From NCBI RefSeq assembly GCF_013410875.1, contig NZ_JACCCU010000001.1, positions 1 through 64,000 of the forward strand: DNA of 64,000 bases. Reading direction: 5' to 3'. A program made the position numbers and the translations under genes. This DNA comes from Tunturiibacter empetritectus (GTDB taxonomy: Bacteria; Acidobacteriota; Terriglobia; Terriglobales; Acidobacteriaceae). This document shows positions 37,754 to 46,411 of the stretch, piece by piece. The notes beneath the pieces are model-generated. The model saw nothing but the letters and a program-made list of their open reading frames with translations. It did no database searches and was not told where the DNA came from. Numbering within the stretch: position 1 is the first letter of the stretch; every line of letters starts with the position of its first letter.

Positions 37754-38275
37754 ATGACTATGGCAAGCAAGGCAGAAGTAGTGGAGCGCCGAAAGGCACC
37801 GCTCGCCACCCCGTCGGGTCTCGATCCGGAATCCGTAAAAGAGATTACCGGCGCGCTCAATCTGCTGCTAGCGGATGTGTTCACACTCTATCTGAAGACG
37901 AAAAACTTCCATTGGCACATGAGCGGTTCGCATTTCCGCGACCATCACCTCCTACTCGACGAACACGGGGATCAACTGTTTGCCATCACCGACGACCTTG
38001 CTGAGCGCGTTAGAAAGCTTGGCGGAACGACAATCCGATCAGTCGGTCAGATTGCCCGGCTACAGAGAATACCGGACAACAATGCCGATTATGTGACACC
38101 GGCCGATATGCTTAGCGAACTGCGTGACAACGAAGGCTCTCTGGCCCTTGCGATGCAGGCGGTACACGTCCTCTGCGATGACGCTGGAGATCTCGCTACC
38201 GCAAGTCTGCTGGAAAATTGCATCGACGATTCACAACGTCGCGGTTGGTTCCTGTTTGAAGCAACGCGGCCCTAG
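37754..38275 (+). CDS. dps: DNA-starvation/stationary-phase ferritin-like protein Dps
   Basis: A 173-residue four-helix ferritin relative. The ferroxidase signature runs through KTKNFHWHMSGSHFRDHHLLLDEHGDQL, with the His and Asp/Glu residues that bind iron at the dimer interface. Twelve subunits store iron oxidised by hydrogen peroxide, which limits Fenton damage, and many bind DNA. The N-terminal 25 residues are basic (KAEVVERRK) and could touch DNA. The start at 37754 follows AGAAGAGAA; an upstream start at 37649 would place the structured leader inside the gene. Oxidative-stress defence fits the rest of the island. Confidence 0.9.
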   Translation: MTMASKAEVVERRKAPLATPSGLDPESVKEITGALNLLLADVFTLYLKTKNFHWHMSGSHFRDHHLLLDEHGDQLFAITDDLAERVRKLGGTTIRSVGQIARLQRIPDNNADYVTPADMLSELRDNEGSLALAMQAVHVLCDDAGDLATASLLENCIDDSQRRGWFLFEATRP

Positions 38276-38358
38276 TCGCTTACCTTCACTGAAGCGGGTT
38301 TCGATTTGATAGTGAGCAATTGAACGCGCGGTAAGGTCCCAGAGAGGTTGCGCATAGG

Positions 38359-39924
38359 ATGTACGGACTCACCCAGCTACCAAAACTCTCGTCGAACCCT
38401 CCAATGCCGCTTGCCAGTGGAGATGCCGACAGAGGGCCGATCACGAACGGAGCGTGGGTACTCTTAGCTGCAATTTTAGGTTCGAGCATGGCGTTCATCG
38501 ATGGCACCGTGATCAACGTCGCACTCCCAGCCTTGCAGTCTGCATTCCATGCCTCCGGCCCGTCGCTACAGTGGATTGTTGAGGCTTACGCCCTATCATT
38601 GTCTTCCCTGTTGCTTTTGGGCGGATCCTTCGGCGACCTCTACGGACGAAGAAAGAGCTTTCTGCTCGGCGTTGTCATCTTTGCGACTGCGTCCATGGTG
38701 TGTGGCATCGCAACTACCCCCTTGGTTTTGATCGTCAGTCGAGCGCTTCAAGGGATCGGCGGCTCACTCCTCGTTCCAGGAAGCCTGGCCTTGATAAGTG
38801 CTTCCTTCCCAGAGAAAAGCCGAGGCAACGCAATAGGCATATGGTCGGGATCGACGGCGGTCACGGCCTCGGTTGGACCACTCTTCGGTGGCTGGCTTAT
38901 TCAACATGCTTCTTGGAGATACATCTTTTTCTTGAACGTCCCTATTGCACTCTTGGTTGTTGTCGTTTGCCTTGCGAAGGTGCCGGAATCGCGAAACCCA
39001 CTTTCGACCAGGCCAGATTGGCTGGGAGCACTTCTCGCCGCAACAGGACTTGGTCTCTGCACATTTGCACTCGTCGAAGGCTCTGATCCTTCATCTCGCC
39101 ATCCGCTGCTCCTCGCTCTTGGTGCCACCCTTCTATTTCTCTTTGTGCTCTGGCAACGCGAAGCAGATTTTCCTATGATGCCGCTGGACGTGTTTCGCTC
39201 TAGGTCCTTCGGCCTTGCAAACGTAATTACGTTTCTGACCTACGCGGCCCTCAGCGGGGCTCTGTACTATTTGCCGCTGCAGCTGATTCAAGTTCAGGGT
39301 TACACCGCGGCTCAGGCCGGTGGTGTACTCGTGCCAATGACGGTCTTGATTGCTGTCTTGTCTCGTTGGACTGGAGGTCTCGTGCTGAAGATGGGCCAGG
39401 CTTTGCCTCTCGGGTTGGGATCTCTGCTGAGTTCGATCGGCTACGCCTTATTGCTCCGTCTCAAGCCCAATGGGAGCTATTGGGGCACTATTCTACCGGG
39501 TGTTCTCTTTCTTGGCTTGGGGCTAGCCGTTATGGTGGCGCCGCTCACAACCACGGTTATGAACTCCGTGAGCCAGGATCGAACGGGCACGGCTTCGGGA
39601 ATCAACAATGCAGTTTCAAGCGTTGCTAGTCTTCTTGCGATTGCCGTCTGCGGAATCGTCTTCTCCGTATCGTTTACCGAACACCTTCAACGTAGCCTCT
39701 CAACGTCTTCGCTACCCCACGAGGTTCAGCAGCACATATTCGACCATCGCAAGGATCTTGGCGGAATCGTGGTCTCTGTACCGAACGCTCGGAGTCTTGT
39801 GAATGATGCGTTCGAGGAATCGCTACATCGGGTGTTGTTGCTCTGCTGTTTGCTCTCGATATCGGCCGCGATCGCCGCCACATTCCTGAGATCGAGCGCG
39901 TCACAGCAAACGCACTCAGGCTAG
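38359..39924 (+). CDS. MFS drug-efflux permease, DHA2 (EmrB/QacA) type
   Basis: A 521-residue transporter with about 14 helices. Motif LGSSMAFIDGTVINVALPAL (DHA2 motif D1) and GSFGDLYGRRKSFLLG (motif A) identify a proton-driven drug exporter. The later motif C region reads IGIWSGSTAVTASVGPLFGGWLI. A helix-containing C-terminus is complete. A second DHA2-like gene is convergent, 25 bp away. The island also has a TolC- and EmrA-like pair, so either permease could be its inner-membrane partner. The substrate is unknown. Confidence 0.88.
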   Translation: MYGLTQLPKLSSNPPMPLASGDADRGPITNGAWVLLAAILGSSMAFIDGTVINVALPALQSAFHASGPSLQWIVEAYALSLSSLLLLGGSFGDLYGRRKSFLLGVVIFATASMVCGIATTPLVLIVSRALQGIGGSLLVPGSLALISASFPEKSRGNAIGIWSGSTAVTASVGPLFGGWLIQHASWRYIFFLNVPIALLVVVVCLAKVPESRNPLSTRPDWLGALLAATGLGLCTFALVEGSDPSSRHPLLLALGATLLFLFVLWQREADFPMMPLDVFRSRSFGLANVITFLTYAALSGALYYLPLQLIQVQGYTAAQAGGVLVPMTVLIAVLSRWTGGLVLKMGQALPLGLGSLLSSIGYALLLRLKPNGSYWGTILPGVLFLGLGLAVMVAPLTTTVMNSVSQDRTGTASGINNAVSSVASLLAIAVCGIVFSVSFTEHLQRSLSTSSLPHEVQQHIFDHRKDLGGIVVSVPNARSLVNDAFEESLHRVLLLCCLLSISAAIAATFLRSSASQQTHSG

Positions 39925-39948
39925 CTTCTGCCCTATGGCACAAGTGCC

Positions 39949-41559
39949 CTATCTCTCCGCTGTGCGACCCACCCCTTCGAGAGAGGGCATAGGCGTCATC
40001 CCTGTGGCAGCTCCCTTGGACAGCGGTCTGAGCTTTGGGAGCAGGGGTATCGCTAGGAGCGATAATCCTGCGATCAATGCCATAAAGTTGAAGACGTCCG
40101 CGAAGGACAAAACCAGACTCTGCTTCCTAATGACCGCTTCCAAACCGCGTAGACTCTCGGGCGAGAACTCCGAGCTCTGCGATATCACGGCCAGGCTCCG
40201 ACCGAAGAATCGTTCCAGCAACCGGCCCGAATGTAGTTGGGATCGTCGATCGATCAGAATGAGCGCTACCGCGACGCCCATTGAGGTTCCAAACTGCCGA
40301 AGGCCATAGAATATGGCTCGTGCGCTGGAAGTCTCTTGCTCTGCTACCAAAGCAAACGCCGCCCCTCCGAGTGTTGGGACGGATACTGCGATGAAGACAC
40401 CATTGAGGAAGAGCGGGATCCAAAGCATGTAATCCGGCGTATCCGGTGTCAATAGTCGGCCGAACATAAACTCGGAAAGCATTGCTGTGATGAATGCGAT
40501 GGCCAAGATGAGTCGGCTTCCAAGGCGCTTCACCAGCGGTTGCATATACTGAAGCGCCCAAAGCGCAATCGCCGCCCCTGCAGAACTGACTCCAAGGAGC
40601 ACACCAGTTTGAAGAGCAGAGTGCGATTCTACGGTTCGGAGATATTGAGGGATCACATACAGACTTCCCGACAAGAGAAATCCCAAAGCCAGTCCCAAAA
40701 TACCCCCAGCGTATACAGAGCGTTCCTTCATATAGCGCAAGTCGAGGAGTGGAGATTGATTCTTGGAGGAGAGCTGCCAAAACACGAAGAGCGCATTAGC
40801 CACCATTCCTAAACCGAAGCAGTAGCAGATGAAAGGTGAGCCAAACCAATCATCGATCTCTCCTCGGCTCAAAACAACTTGAAGGGCTGTTGCTCCAACC
40901 GCCAAGAGGACGATTCCGGCGACATCCACTCGCTCGCCTGTGTTGTCCGCTTGTCGCCAGTGATCGGCTGTAAACGTAAAGAAGAGACCTGCAGCCGCGA
41001 ACATGAAAAGCGCCGGAACAACGAACTCGAGCCGCCAGGTGATGTTGTCCGCGACCCAACCCGAAGCCACATAGGGGATGAGACGACCTACGAGAAAGAC
41101 TTCAATGAAGAACGATATTGCCATCGAAGCACGCCTTTCAGGTTCGATGCGCTGCGTGAAAAATACAAACGTCCTAACAAGAAACACACCTCCGGCAAAG
41201 CCTTGCAGGGCTCTAAAGCTCAAAAACACTGGCAGATTGGGACTGAAGGCACACGCGATCGAGGCCAGCCCGTAAAGGAGAGCGCATGTGCCAAGATACT
41301 TCCGATTGCCGAAGTAGACGGACAACCGATGGGAGAGTGCAATGGCGACGGCAAAAGCGGTCGTGTAAATCGTGAGTGCCCAACTGGCCTCATCGCTGGA
41401 AGCCCCCAGAGTACCTCCGAGATCGGTGAGCGTCAGGCTTACGCTCGCAGTGGTCCAATATTCTGCTGTACAAGCAAAAGCGAGGGCGAGCAAAGTGGCT
41501 GAACGCTGCCAAGGCACACTCTGTGTTATGGTATCGCTCGCATCAGCAATCGCGTCCAC
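39949..41559 (-). CDS. MFS transporter, DHA2-like
   Basis: A 536-residue transporter with about 14 helices, starting MDAIADASDTITQSVPWQR. The first helices read LALAFACTAEYWTTASVSLTL, replacing the usual D-x-T-I-V-N-V-A motif with a divergent form. The motif A equivalent LSHRLSVYFGNRKYLG is also altered, and the rest fits the EmrB-like half. It is less canonical than its convergent neighbour. Frequent partners are EmrA-type adaptors, which this island encodes 5 kb away. The alpha/beta hydrolase gene upstream is on the same strand, 79 bp away, and could share its transcript. Confidence 0.8.
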   Translation of the reverse strand: MDAIADASDTITQSVPWQRSATLLALAFACTAEYWTTASVSLTLTDLGGTLGASSDEASWALTIYTTAFAVAIALSHRLSVYFGNRKYLGTCALLYGLASIACAFSPNLPVFLSFRALQGFAGGVFLVRTFVFFTQRIEPERRASMAISFFIEVFLVGRLIPYVASGWVADNITWRLEFVVPALFMFAAAGLFFTFTADHWRQADNTGERVDVAGIVLLAVGATALQVVLSRGEIDDWFGSPFICYCFGLGMVANALFVFWQLSSKNQSPLLDLRYMKERSVYAGGILGLALGFLLSGSLYVIPQYLRTVESHSALQTGVLLGVSSAGAAIALWALQYMQPLVKRLGSRLILAIAFITAMLSEFMFGRLLTPDTPDYMLWIPLFLNGVFIAVSVPTLGGAAFALVAEQETSSARAIFYGLRQFGTSMGVAVALILIDRRSQLHSGRLLERFFGRSLAVISQSSEFSPESLRGLEAVIRKQSLVLSFADVFNFMALIAGLSLLAIPLLPKLRPLSKGAATGMTPMPSLEGVGRTAER

Positions 41560-41638
41560 GCGTAATTCCTTCCTTCCGTGTTCCGCCGCTTTTGAACATG
41601 GGACATTCGACGAAATTCTTGAGCACTCTTATCTGGAC

Positions 41639-42667
41639 TCATTCAAAGAACGTGCGGCAGTATCCCAGCAGCTCGATGGGTTTCTCTTCTGGGATGAAAT
41701 GCCCGGTGCCTTCGATCCGGACCGTGGTGGAACCCGGCGCCTTCGTATCCAAGAGGGCTTTGAGCCTCGAAAATGCTGGGCCGGCAACTCCGAGAACGGG
41801 CATAGGCAAATCACCGTAACCCGAAAAGTCCGCTATATCCTTGTTGAAGGCTTGATACCAGGCATCGCTCGCACGTATCGCATCGCGACTTGAGTATGCG
41901 GCTGCGTAAACCGCCCGGTCCGTCGTGTCGACGGCCGCATCGCTCTTGAGCATGTAGTGGAAGAACCAGTCCTGCTCCAGACCCGCACGTCCCTCCAAGA
42001 GCTGTTCTGGTAGTCCCTTCACCTGATGGAAGGCAAACCACCAGAAGTAGGGGTGAACGTCGTCTGCTCGATCTCCAAAAGTGTCTCCAAGTGGCAACAG
42101 CGGCAAGGAGGCATACGCTGGAGAGGGGTGCGAGGTATCAAGCATCATGAGCTTGCGCACTTGCTTAGGATGATTCTCGGCCAAACTGAAGGCCACCATC
42201 GCACCGATATCATGGCCGACCACGTAGGTGTCAGAGTAGCCGAGTTGTGTAATCAGTCCAGAGATGTCCTCGGCCATCGTTTTCTTATCGTAGCCAGCTA
42301 CGGGCTTGTCAGAAGCTCCCATACCTCTCAGATCGATCGAGATCACTCGATGCGTCTTGGACAGCTCAGGCATGACCTTGTGATACGCCCACCAGGTCTC
42401 CGGCCATCCTGGAAGCAGGATGATGGGGGAACCGCTTCCGCCAGTCACATAGTGAAGGTGAATACCGTTGACGTTGGCAGTCTCGTTTGTGAAGCCAGGC
42501 AAGGATTTGACTAACACCTGATCCGAAGTCGCTATCCTGCGGGGGATCGACCGGGTGCTTGCAACCGCCAGCGAAGCCGTCGCGGCGGAACAGAGCAGGA
42601 ACAAGGTCTTCGCGCGAAGGCGGCACATGACTTTCTGTCGTGTCGTACTGTTTGGCACGTGGCTCAT
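41639..42667 (-). CDS. Exported alpha/beta hydrolase, epoxide-hydrolase-like
   Basis: A 342-residue hydrolase with an N-terminal export signal (RLRAKTLFLLCSAATASLAVA). The oxyanion loop is LPGWPETW. The nucleophile elbow VVGHDIGAM carries Asp rather than Ser, as in epoxide hydrolases and haloalkane/fluoroacetate dehalogenases. The base is His in GTGHFIPEE. Tyr residues in the cap would help open epoxides but cannot be assigned with certainty. The start at 42667 has GGAG nine bases upstream; 42682 is possible. Island palindrome 2 with a good promoter lies just upstream, so it belongs to the proposed regulon. Confidence 0.83.
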   Translation of the reverse strand: MSHVPNSTTRQKVMCRLRAKTLFLLCSAATASLAVASTRSIPRRIATSDQVLVKSLPGFTNETANVNGIHLHYVTGGSGSPIILLPGWPETWWAYHKVMPELSKTHRVISIDLRGMGASDKPVAGYDKKTMAEDISGLITQLGYSDTYVVGHDIGAMVAFSLAENHPKQVRKLMMLDTSHPSPAYASLPLLPLGDTFGDRADDVHPYFWWFAFHQVKGLPEQLLEGRAGLEQDWFFHYMLKSDAAVDTTDRAVYAAAYSSRDAIRASDAWYQAFNKDIADFSGYGDLPMPVLGVAGPAFSRLKALLDTKAPGSTTVRIEGTGHFIPEEKPIELLGYCRTFFE

Positions 42668-42686
42668 GTCCTCTGTCTCCATAGTC

Positions 42687-42723
42687 ACTTCACATACTGA
42701 AGTATGATGCACTGCGATGTCAA
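42687..42723 (-). promoter_or_regulatory. Island palindrome site 2 on a sigma-70-like promoter
   Basis: ACTTCA-CATAC-TGAAGT occupies 42687-42703. On the minus strand TTGACA (42723-42718) precedes CAGTAT (42699-42694) by 18 bp, so the palindrome covers the -10 box. The start codon follows within 20-30 bp. This geometry suits a repressor that blocks RNA polymerase. Confidence 0.7.
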
Positions 42724-42773
42724 AGGGCGTTAAGCACCCTCTTCCCGACGACTACAAGTGTTGTGCGCAGCGG

Positions 42774-43235
42774 CTACAGATTGACGACGACAAAGACAGC
42801 AAGAGCAATCGCGACACAATCCTCAATCACAGCTGCGGGACGATCCTTCTTGAAGAAGTCCGCAAGGACAGTCCGAGCCCAAGCCCCACCGTATGTCCCC
42901 AACAGCGCGCCTATCACGCTGAGAACAATGCATGCCAACAACGATCCACCGGAGAGTCCAATGGCTGTTCCTGCTAAAACAGCCAACAGCAGTCTGGGGA
43001 GCAGTTGCTTTGGCACCTTTCGGCTTGGTGTAGACGGCAGTTGGTCCGCAACGAACTCAAAGACTCCGAGGGCCGTAGCGATGTAAGGCGTCGCCTTATA
43101 CCCGAGAAAAGCGAGATGAGTTGGGCCGAGGTGCAGACGATCTAGGCGTGCTGCCCACGAGACGGCGATGAGGCTCATGAACGCCCGGAGACCTGAGAGG
43201 ACTCCGACAAGAAAGGCGAGGAAGACTACGGGCAT
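42774..43235 (-). CDS. DUF4126-like membrane protein
   Basis: A 153-residue protein with four hydrophobic segments (about 1-20, 35-55, 75-105 and 135-153) and the motifs FLVGVLSGLRAFMSLIAVSWAA and GGAWARTVLADFFKKDRPAAVIEDCVAI. These match small DUF4126 family membrane proteins, of unknown role. The start at 43235 has GGAG five bases upstream; an earlier ATG at 43292 would add an unconserved Ser/Arg-rich tail. Island palindromes 3 lie about 130 bp upstream, between this gene and the divergent OsmC gene. Confidence 0.65.
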   Translation of the reverse strand: MPVVFLAFLVGVLSGLRAFMSLIAVSWAARLDRLHLGPTHLAFLGYKATPYIATALGVFEFVADQLPSTPSRKVPKQLLPRLLLAVLAGTAIGLSGGSLLACIVLSVIGALLGTYGGAWARTVLADFFKKDRPAAVIEDCVAIALAVFVVVNL

Positions 43236-43365
43236 AGGGGCTCCAGATCTCGAGCTGCGAGATGAGAAAACCGACTCACCAACGACAACCATGTACGGGC
43301 GCGCAGGGGAAATCGGGCAGCATGTGGATATGATTCAGCTCCGCTCCTGTAGACTCCTCTAAATG

Positions 43366-43388
43366 TGAAGTCACTTCACAATGTGAAG
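43366..43388. promoter_or_regulatory. Island palindrome site 3, two overlapping dyads
   Basis: TGAAGT-C-ACTTCA (43366-43378) overlaps CTTCA-CAATG-TGAAG (43374-43388), giving three half-sites in a row. The position between the divergent DUF4126-like and OsmC genes could serve either. I see no convincing -35/-10 pair in either direction. Confidence 0.6.
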
Positions 43389-43551
43389 ACATTCGCAAAA
43401 TCTCGTCCGCTTTGGCATATTGCCTATGTCGAAGGTTCGACAGAATTGCAGAATGAGGATCGTGGACCTCCCGAAGGGGATGGGCCTAACAAGAAACGCG
43501 TGCGAACGCCAACTGTAGAAAGTCATTGAGAAGCACGGGAAGGAAAAGACT

Positions 43552-43980
43552 ATGAAGGCTGAAGCATATTCAAACTGGACGGGAACCTGGAAGGAAGGCA
43601 GTGGGAGTATTTCCACCAAATCTCCGACGGTAAAGCAACAGCCGTTCAGTTACGCGAGCCGCTTTCATGGGGCACCCGGCGGGAGCCCAGAAGAGTTGCT
43701 CGCTGCTGCGCATGCAGGTTGCTTCAACCAGGCATTGGCGAACAACTTCGGCATGATGGGACTTTCCGCCGCCGCAATCATAACGAAAGTGGAGATCGAC
43801 CTGACTCAAAATGAGCGGGACAGGCCTAGCATTCAAGGTTCTCACATCACCGTAGAGGCCAAGGTGTCGGGCGCATCGCAGGAGCAATTTGCGGAATGCG
43901 CTGAACACGCGCGTGCAAATTGCAGTATCTCGCGGATTCTGAACTGCGAAATCTCAATGTCCGCTACGCTTCACGCCTGA
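43552..43980 (+). CDS. OsmC/Ohr family peroxiredoxin
   Basis: A 142-residue thiol peroxidase. The two catalytic cysteines are in LAAAHAGCFNQAL and ARANCSISRIL, with a conserved Arg and Glu (EELLAAAH) nearby. OsmC proteins reduce organic hydroperoxides using lipoylated or other dithiol partners. The fold is an intertwined dimer in the cytoplasm. It lies opposite a DUF4126-like gene, with the triple palindrome between. OsmC in an operator region shared with other stress genes supports a peroxide or electrophile-response island. Confidence 0.92.
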   Translation: MKAEAYSNWTGTWKEGSGSISTKSPTVKQQPFSYASRFHGAPGGSPEELLAAAHAGCFNQALANNFGMMGLSAAAIITKVEIDLTQNERDRPSIQGSHITVEAKVSGASQEQFAECAEHARANCSISRILNCEISMSATLHA

Positions 43981-44080
43981 CACGCTACGTTTCCGTCCGC
44001 CAAACCGGGCGCGATAGCCATGAAATTCCGTTCTCACTAAGTGATCCCTCTAACGAGATCGAAAGTAAGGAGTTGTAACA

Positions 44081-44899
44081 ATGACAAGCAAAAAGACAAC
44101 GCGCGGGACGGCCCTCGTGACCGGGGCATCGGCGGGGATTGGAAAGGTCTATGCTGACCGGCTAGCAAAAGAGGGCTATGACCTGATCTTGGTAGCCCGG
44201 AGAAAGGATCGGCTCCAACAGCTGACGGAGGCATTGACGAAACAATACGGAGTCCGGGCAGAAGCATTTGTCGCCGATTTGAGTTTGACTGAGGACGTAA
44301 ACACAGTAAATGAACGTATAGCCAGCGATCCGTCAGTCACGTTCCTCGTGAATAACGCCGGGACTTCAAAACTCGGTCCCACACAGGATTCGCAGGTAAT
44401 CGATCAACACTCGATGATCCAGGTGAATGTCGTGGCGCTGACAAGGTTGACCATCACCGCATTGCGAGGCTTTCGAGAGCGAAACCATGGAACGATTGTC
44501 AATGTCGGATCGATTCTTGGATTTCAGAGCATTCCTATGAGCAGTGTCTATAGCGGGACCAAGAGCTATGTGTTGGGTTTCACTCGCAGTATCCAGGACG
44601 AACTGGAAGGAACAGGGGTGATCGTCCAACTGGTGGCGCCAGCTGCGACTGCAACCGACATCTGGGAGATTTCAGGGGTTCCGTTATCGAATCTCGATCC
44701 GGCGACGGTGATGACGGCCGAGGACTGCGTGGATTCGGCCATGAAGGGTCTCGCGCTTGGAGAACTTGTGACTTTGAATTCGGTTGAAGACTCAGCACTG
44801 CTGGGCGAAGTCCACGCCGCCTGCCAGAACCTGTTAAGAGCTTCACAGACTGGACGGCCGGCATCGCGGTACAAGCTTGGGCCCAAGGCGAATGCTTAA
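44081..44899 (+). CDS. Short-chain dehydrogenase/reductase, DltE-like
   Basis: A 272-residue Rossmann-fold oxidoreductase. The cofactor loop is TGASAGIGKVYADRL, with ARRKDRLQQL at the end of beta-2 pointing to NADP, and NNAGTSKLG follows. Catalytic Ser lies in NVGSILGFQSIPMSS, with Tyr/Lys in YSGTKSYV. This layout matches the SDR group often called YqjQ or DltE-like. Substrate unknown. It starts 100 bp after OsmC on the same strand, so a joint transcript is plausible, and it is 42 bp before the TolC gene. Confidence 0.88.
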   Translation: MTSKKTTRGTALVTGASAGIGKVYADRLAKEGYDLILVARRKDRLQQLTEALTKQYGVRAEAFVADLSLTEDVNTVNERIASDPSVTFLVNNAGTSKLGPTQDSQVIDQHSMIQVNVVALTRLTITALRGFRERNHGTIVNVGSILGFQSIPMSSVYSGTKSYVLGFTRSIQDELEGTGVIVQLVAPAATATDIWEISGVPLSNLDPATVMTAEDCVDSAMKGLALGELVTLNSVEDSALLGEVHAACQNLLRASQTGRPASRYKLGPKANA

Positions 44900-44941
44900 C
44901 CCCCCTATCAAGTTGTTGGCAAGAGACAGAAGGACCGTCAA

Positions 44942-46411
44942 ATGAACGTCTCCCTATGTACGCAGCGGCTTGTAACGCTCGGCGGCATGGTGTTCCTGTG
45001 CTTGACCGCGCACGCCCAAAGTACGGGAAGTACATCTGCTGGCTCAAATACCGTCAACACGCCTAGGCCGTTTGATCCCGGTTCGAACACCACGAACCCA
45101 AGCGCCCTGGCCGAACAGGCCCAGAATCCATTCTTAGGAAGCGTTCCGACGGGTCCTCTAATACCCGGGGTGTTGCCGCTGTCTCTTCACGAGGCGGTGT
45201 CGCGTGCTTTGCGAGCGAATCTGGGCCTGATCGACAGTGAACAAAACCATGCCGAGGCGAGAGCTGCGAGGATAAGAGCGCTTTCCACTTTGCTCCCGCA
45301 ACTTTCGGCCGATGCAGTACAGGACTATCGAAACATCGTCGACAGTGGGATTGGGCTCAAGACCGTTCTGGGACCCTACAACTTCCAGACTGCTCACATC
45401 TATCTCACCCAGAGGGTTCTCGATGTTTCGGCCATTCGAAATGCTACAGCCGCACAGAGGTCTGGCGATGCTAGCAATGACCAGTTCATAGACTCTCGCA
45501 ACATTGTTGTTCTCGCGGCAACAAGTTCATACCTGCTGGTCGCCGGCAGTCAGGTGCGTCTTGAGACAGCAAGAGCGGAATTAGCTACCGCCGCTGCCAC
45601 GGATCGACTCGTTCAAGACCGTGTAGCTCATGACGTTTCCCCACAAATCGAAGGTATCCGGGCCGAAGTTGTCCGTCGGTCCGCTGAGCAACGTGTTGCG
45701 ATAGCCTACGCAAGATTTGAGAAGGACAAATTAGCCCTCACCCGCATCATTGGGTTGCCGATCGCTCAAGAATTCCAACTGACAGATTCGCTCATTTACA
45801 CCCCGGCCCCCGACGATTCTCTCGACGATCTGGTCGCAATCGTGAAGACGCAGCGTCAAGATATCAGGGCTGCCAAGGCGCAACTGGAGGCCGCGAAAGA
45901 ATCAGTTAAGGCCCAATCCGCCGAACGCTTACCTACTTTAGAGGTCAGAGCAAGTGTCGGCGAGACGGGCTTCGTGTACGCCAAGAGCACTCCTGACTAC
46001 GAAGTTGCGGCCAGAATCGCAATCCCTATATTTACGGGCCGCAGAATCGAATCCGACATTCTGACTGCCAAGGCGGTTTTGCATCAACGGGAGGCGGAAC
46101 TAGCTGACATCCAAGCACGAGCTGTCTATGACGTCCGGACGGCGCTACTCGATCTCAAGGCTGCCGAAGCAAGCGTAGAGGTCTCGAATGCAAATCTTAG
46201 TCTGGCACGAGAAGGACTTCGCCAGGCACGGGATCGTTTCCTAAACGGCGTCACCAACAGCGTGGATCTCGTTCAAGCGCAACAAGATGTGGCGGAGGCG
46301 GAGGACAACCGTATCGCAAGTGTCTATGCCCACTCCTTGGCAAAACTAATGCTGATCAGGGCTACCGGCACCGCGGAAGCCAACTACCTGACTTATTTGG
46401 GGGTACGCTAA
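44942..46411 (+). CDS. TolC-family outer-membrane efflux channel
   Basis: A 489-residue outer-membrane factor with signal peptide (1-26, ending AHAQ) and two repeats of long helical hairpins. The repeats start LSLHEAVSRALRANLGL and end RFLNGVTNSVDLVQAQQDVAEAEDNR, the usual TolC signatures. Trimers form the exit duct for tripartite pumps. The stop overlaps the start of the adaptor gene (TAATG), so the two are made together. An inner-membrane permease is not in this operon; the DHA2 genes about 3-6 kb upstream are the nearest candidates. Confidence 0.9.
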   Translation: MNVSLCTQRLVTLGGMVFLCLTAHAQSTGSTSAGSNTVNTPRPFDPGSNTTNPSALAEQAQNPFLGSVPTGPLIPGVLPLSLHEAVSRALRANLGLIDSEQNHAEARAARIRALSTLLPQLSADAVQDYRNIVDSGIGLKTVLGPYNFQTAHIYLTQRVLDVSAIRNATAAQRSGDASNDQFIDSRNIVVLAATSSYLLVAGSQVRLETARAELATAAATDRLVQDRVAHDVSPQIEGIRAEVVRRSAEQRVAIAYARFEKDKLALTRIIGLPIAQEFQLTDSLIYTPAPDDSLDDLVAIVKTQRQDIRAAKAQLEAAKESVKAQSAERLPTLEVRASVGETGFVYAKSTPDYEVAARIAIPIFTGRRIESDILTAKAVLHQREAELADIQARAVYDVRTALLDLKAAEASVEVSNANLSLAREGLRQARDRFLNGVTNSVDLVQAQQDVAEAEDNRIASVYAHSLAKLMLIRATGTAEANYLTYLGVR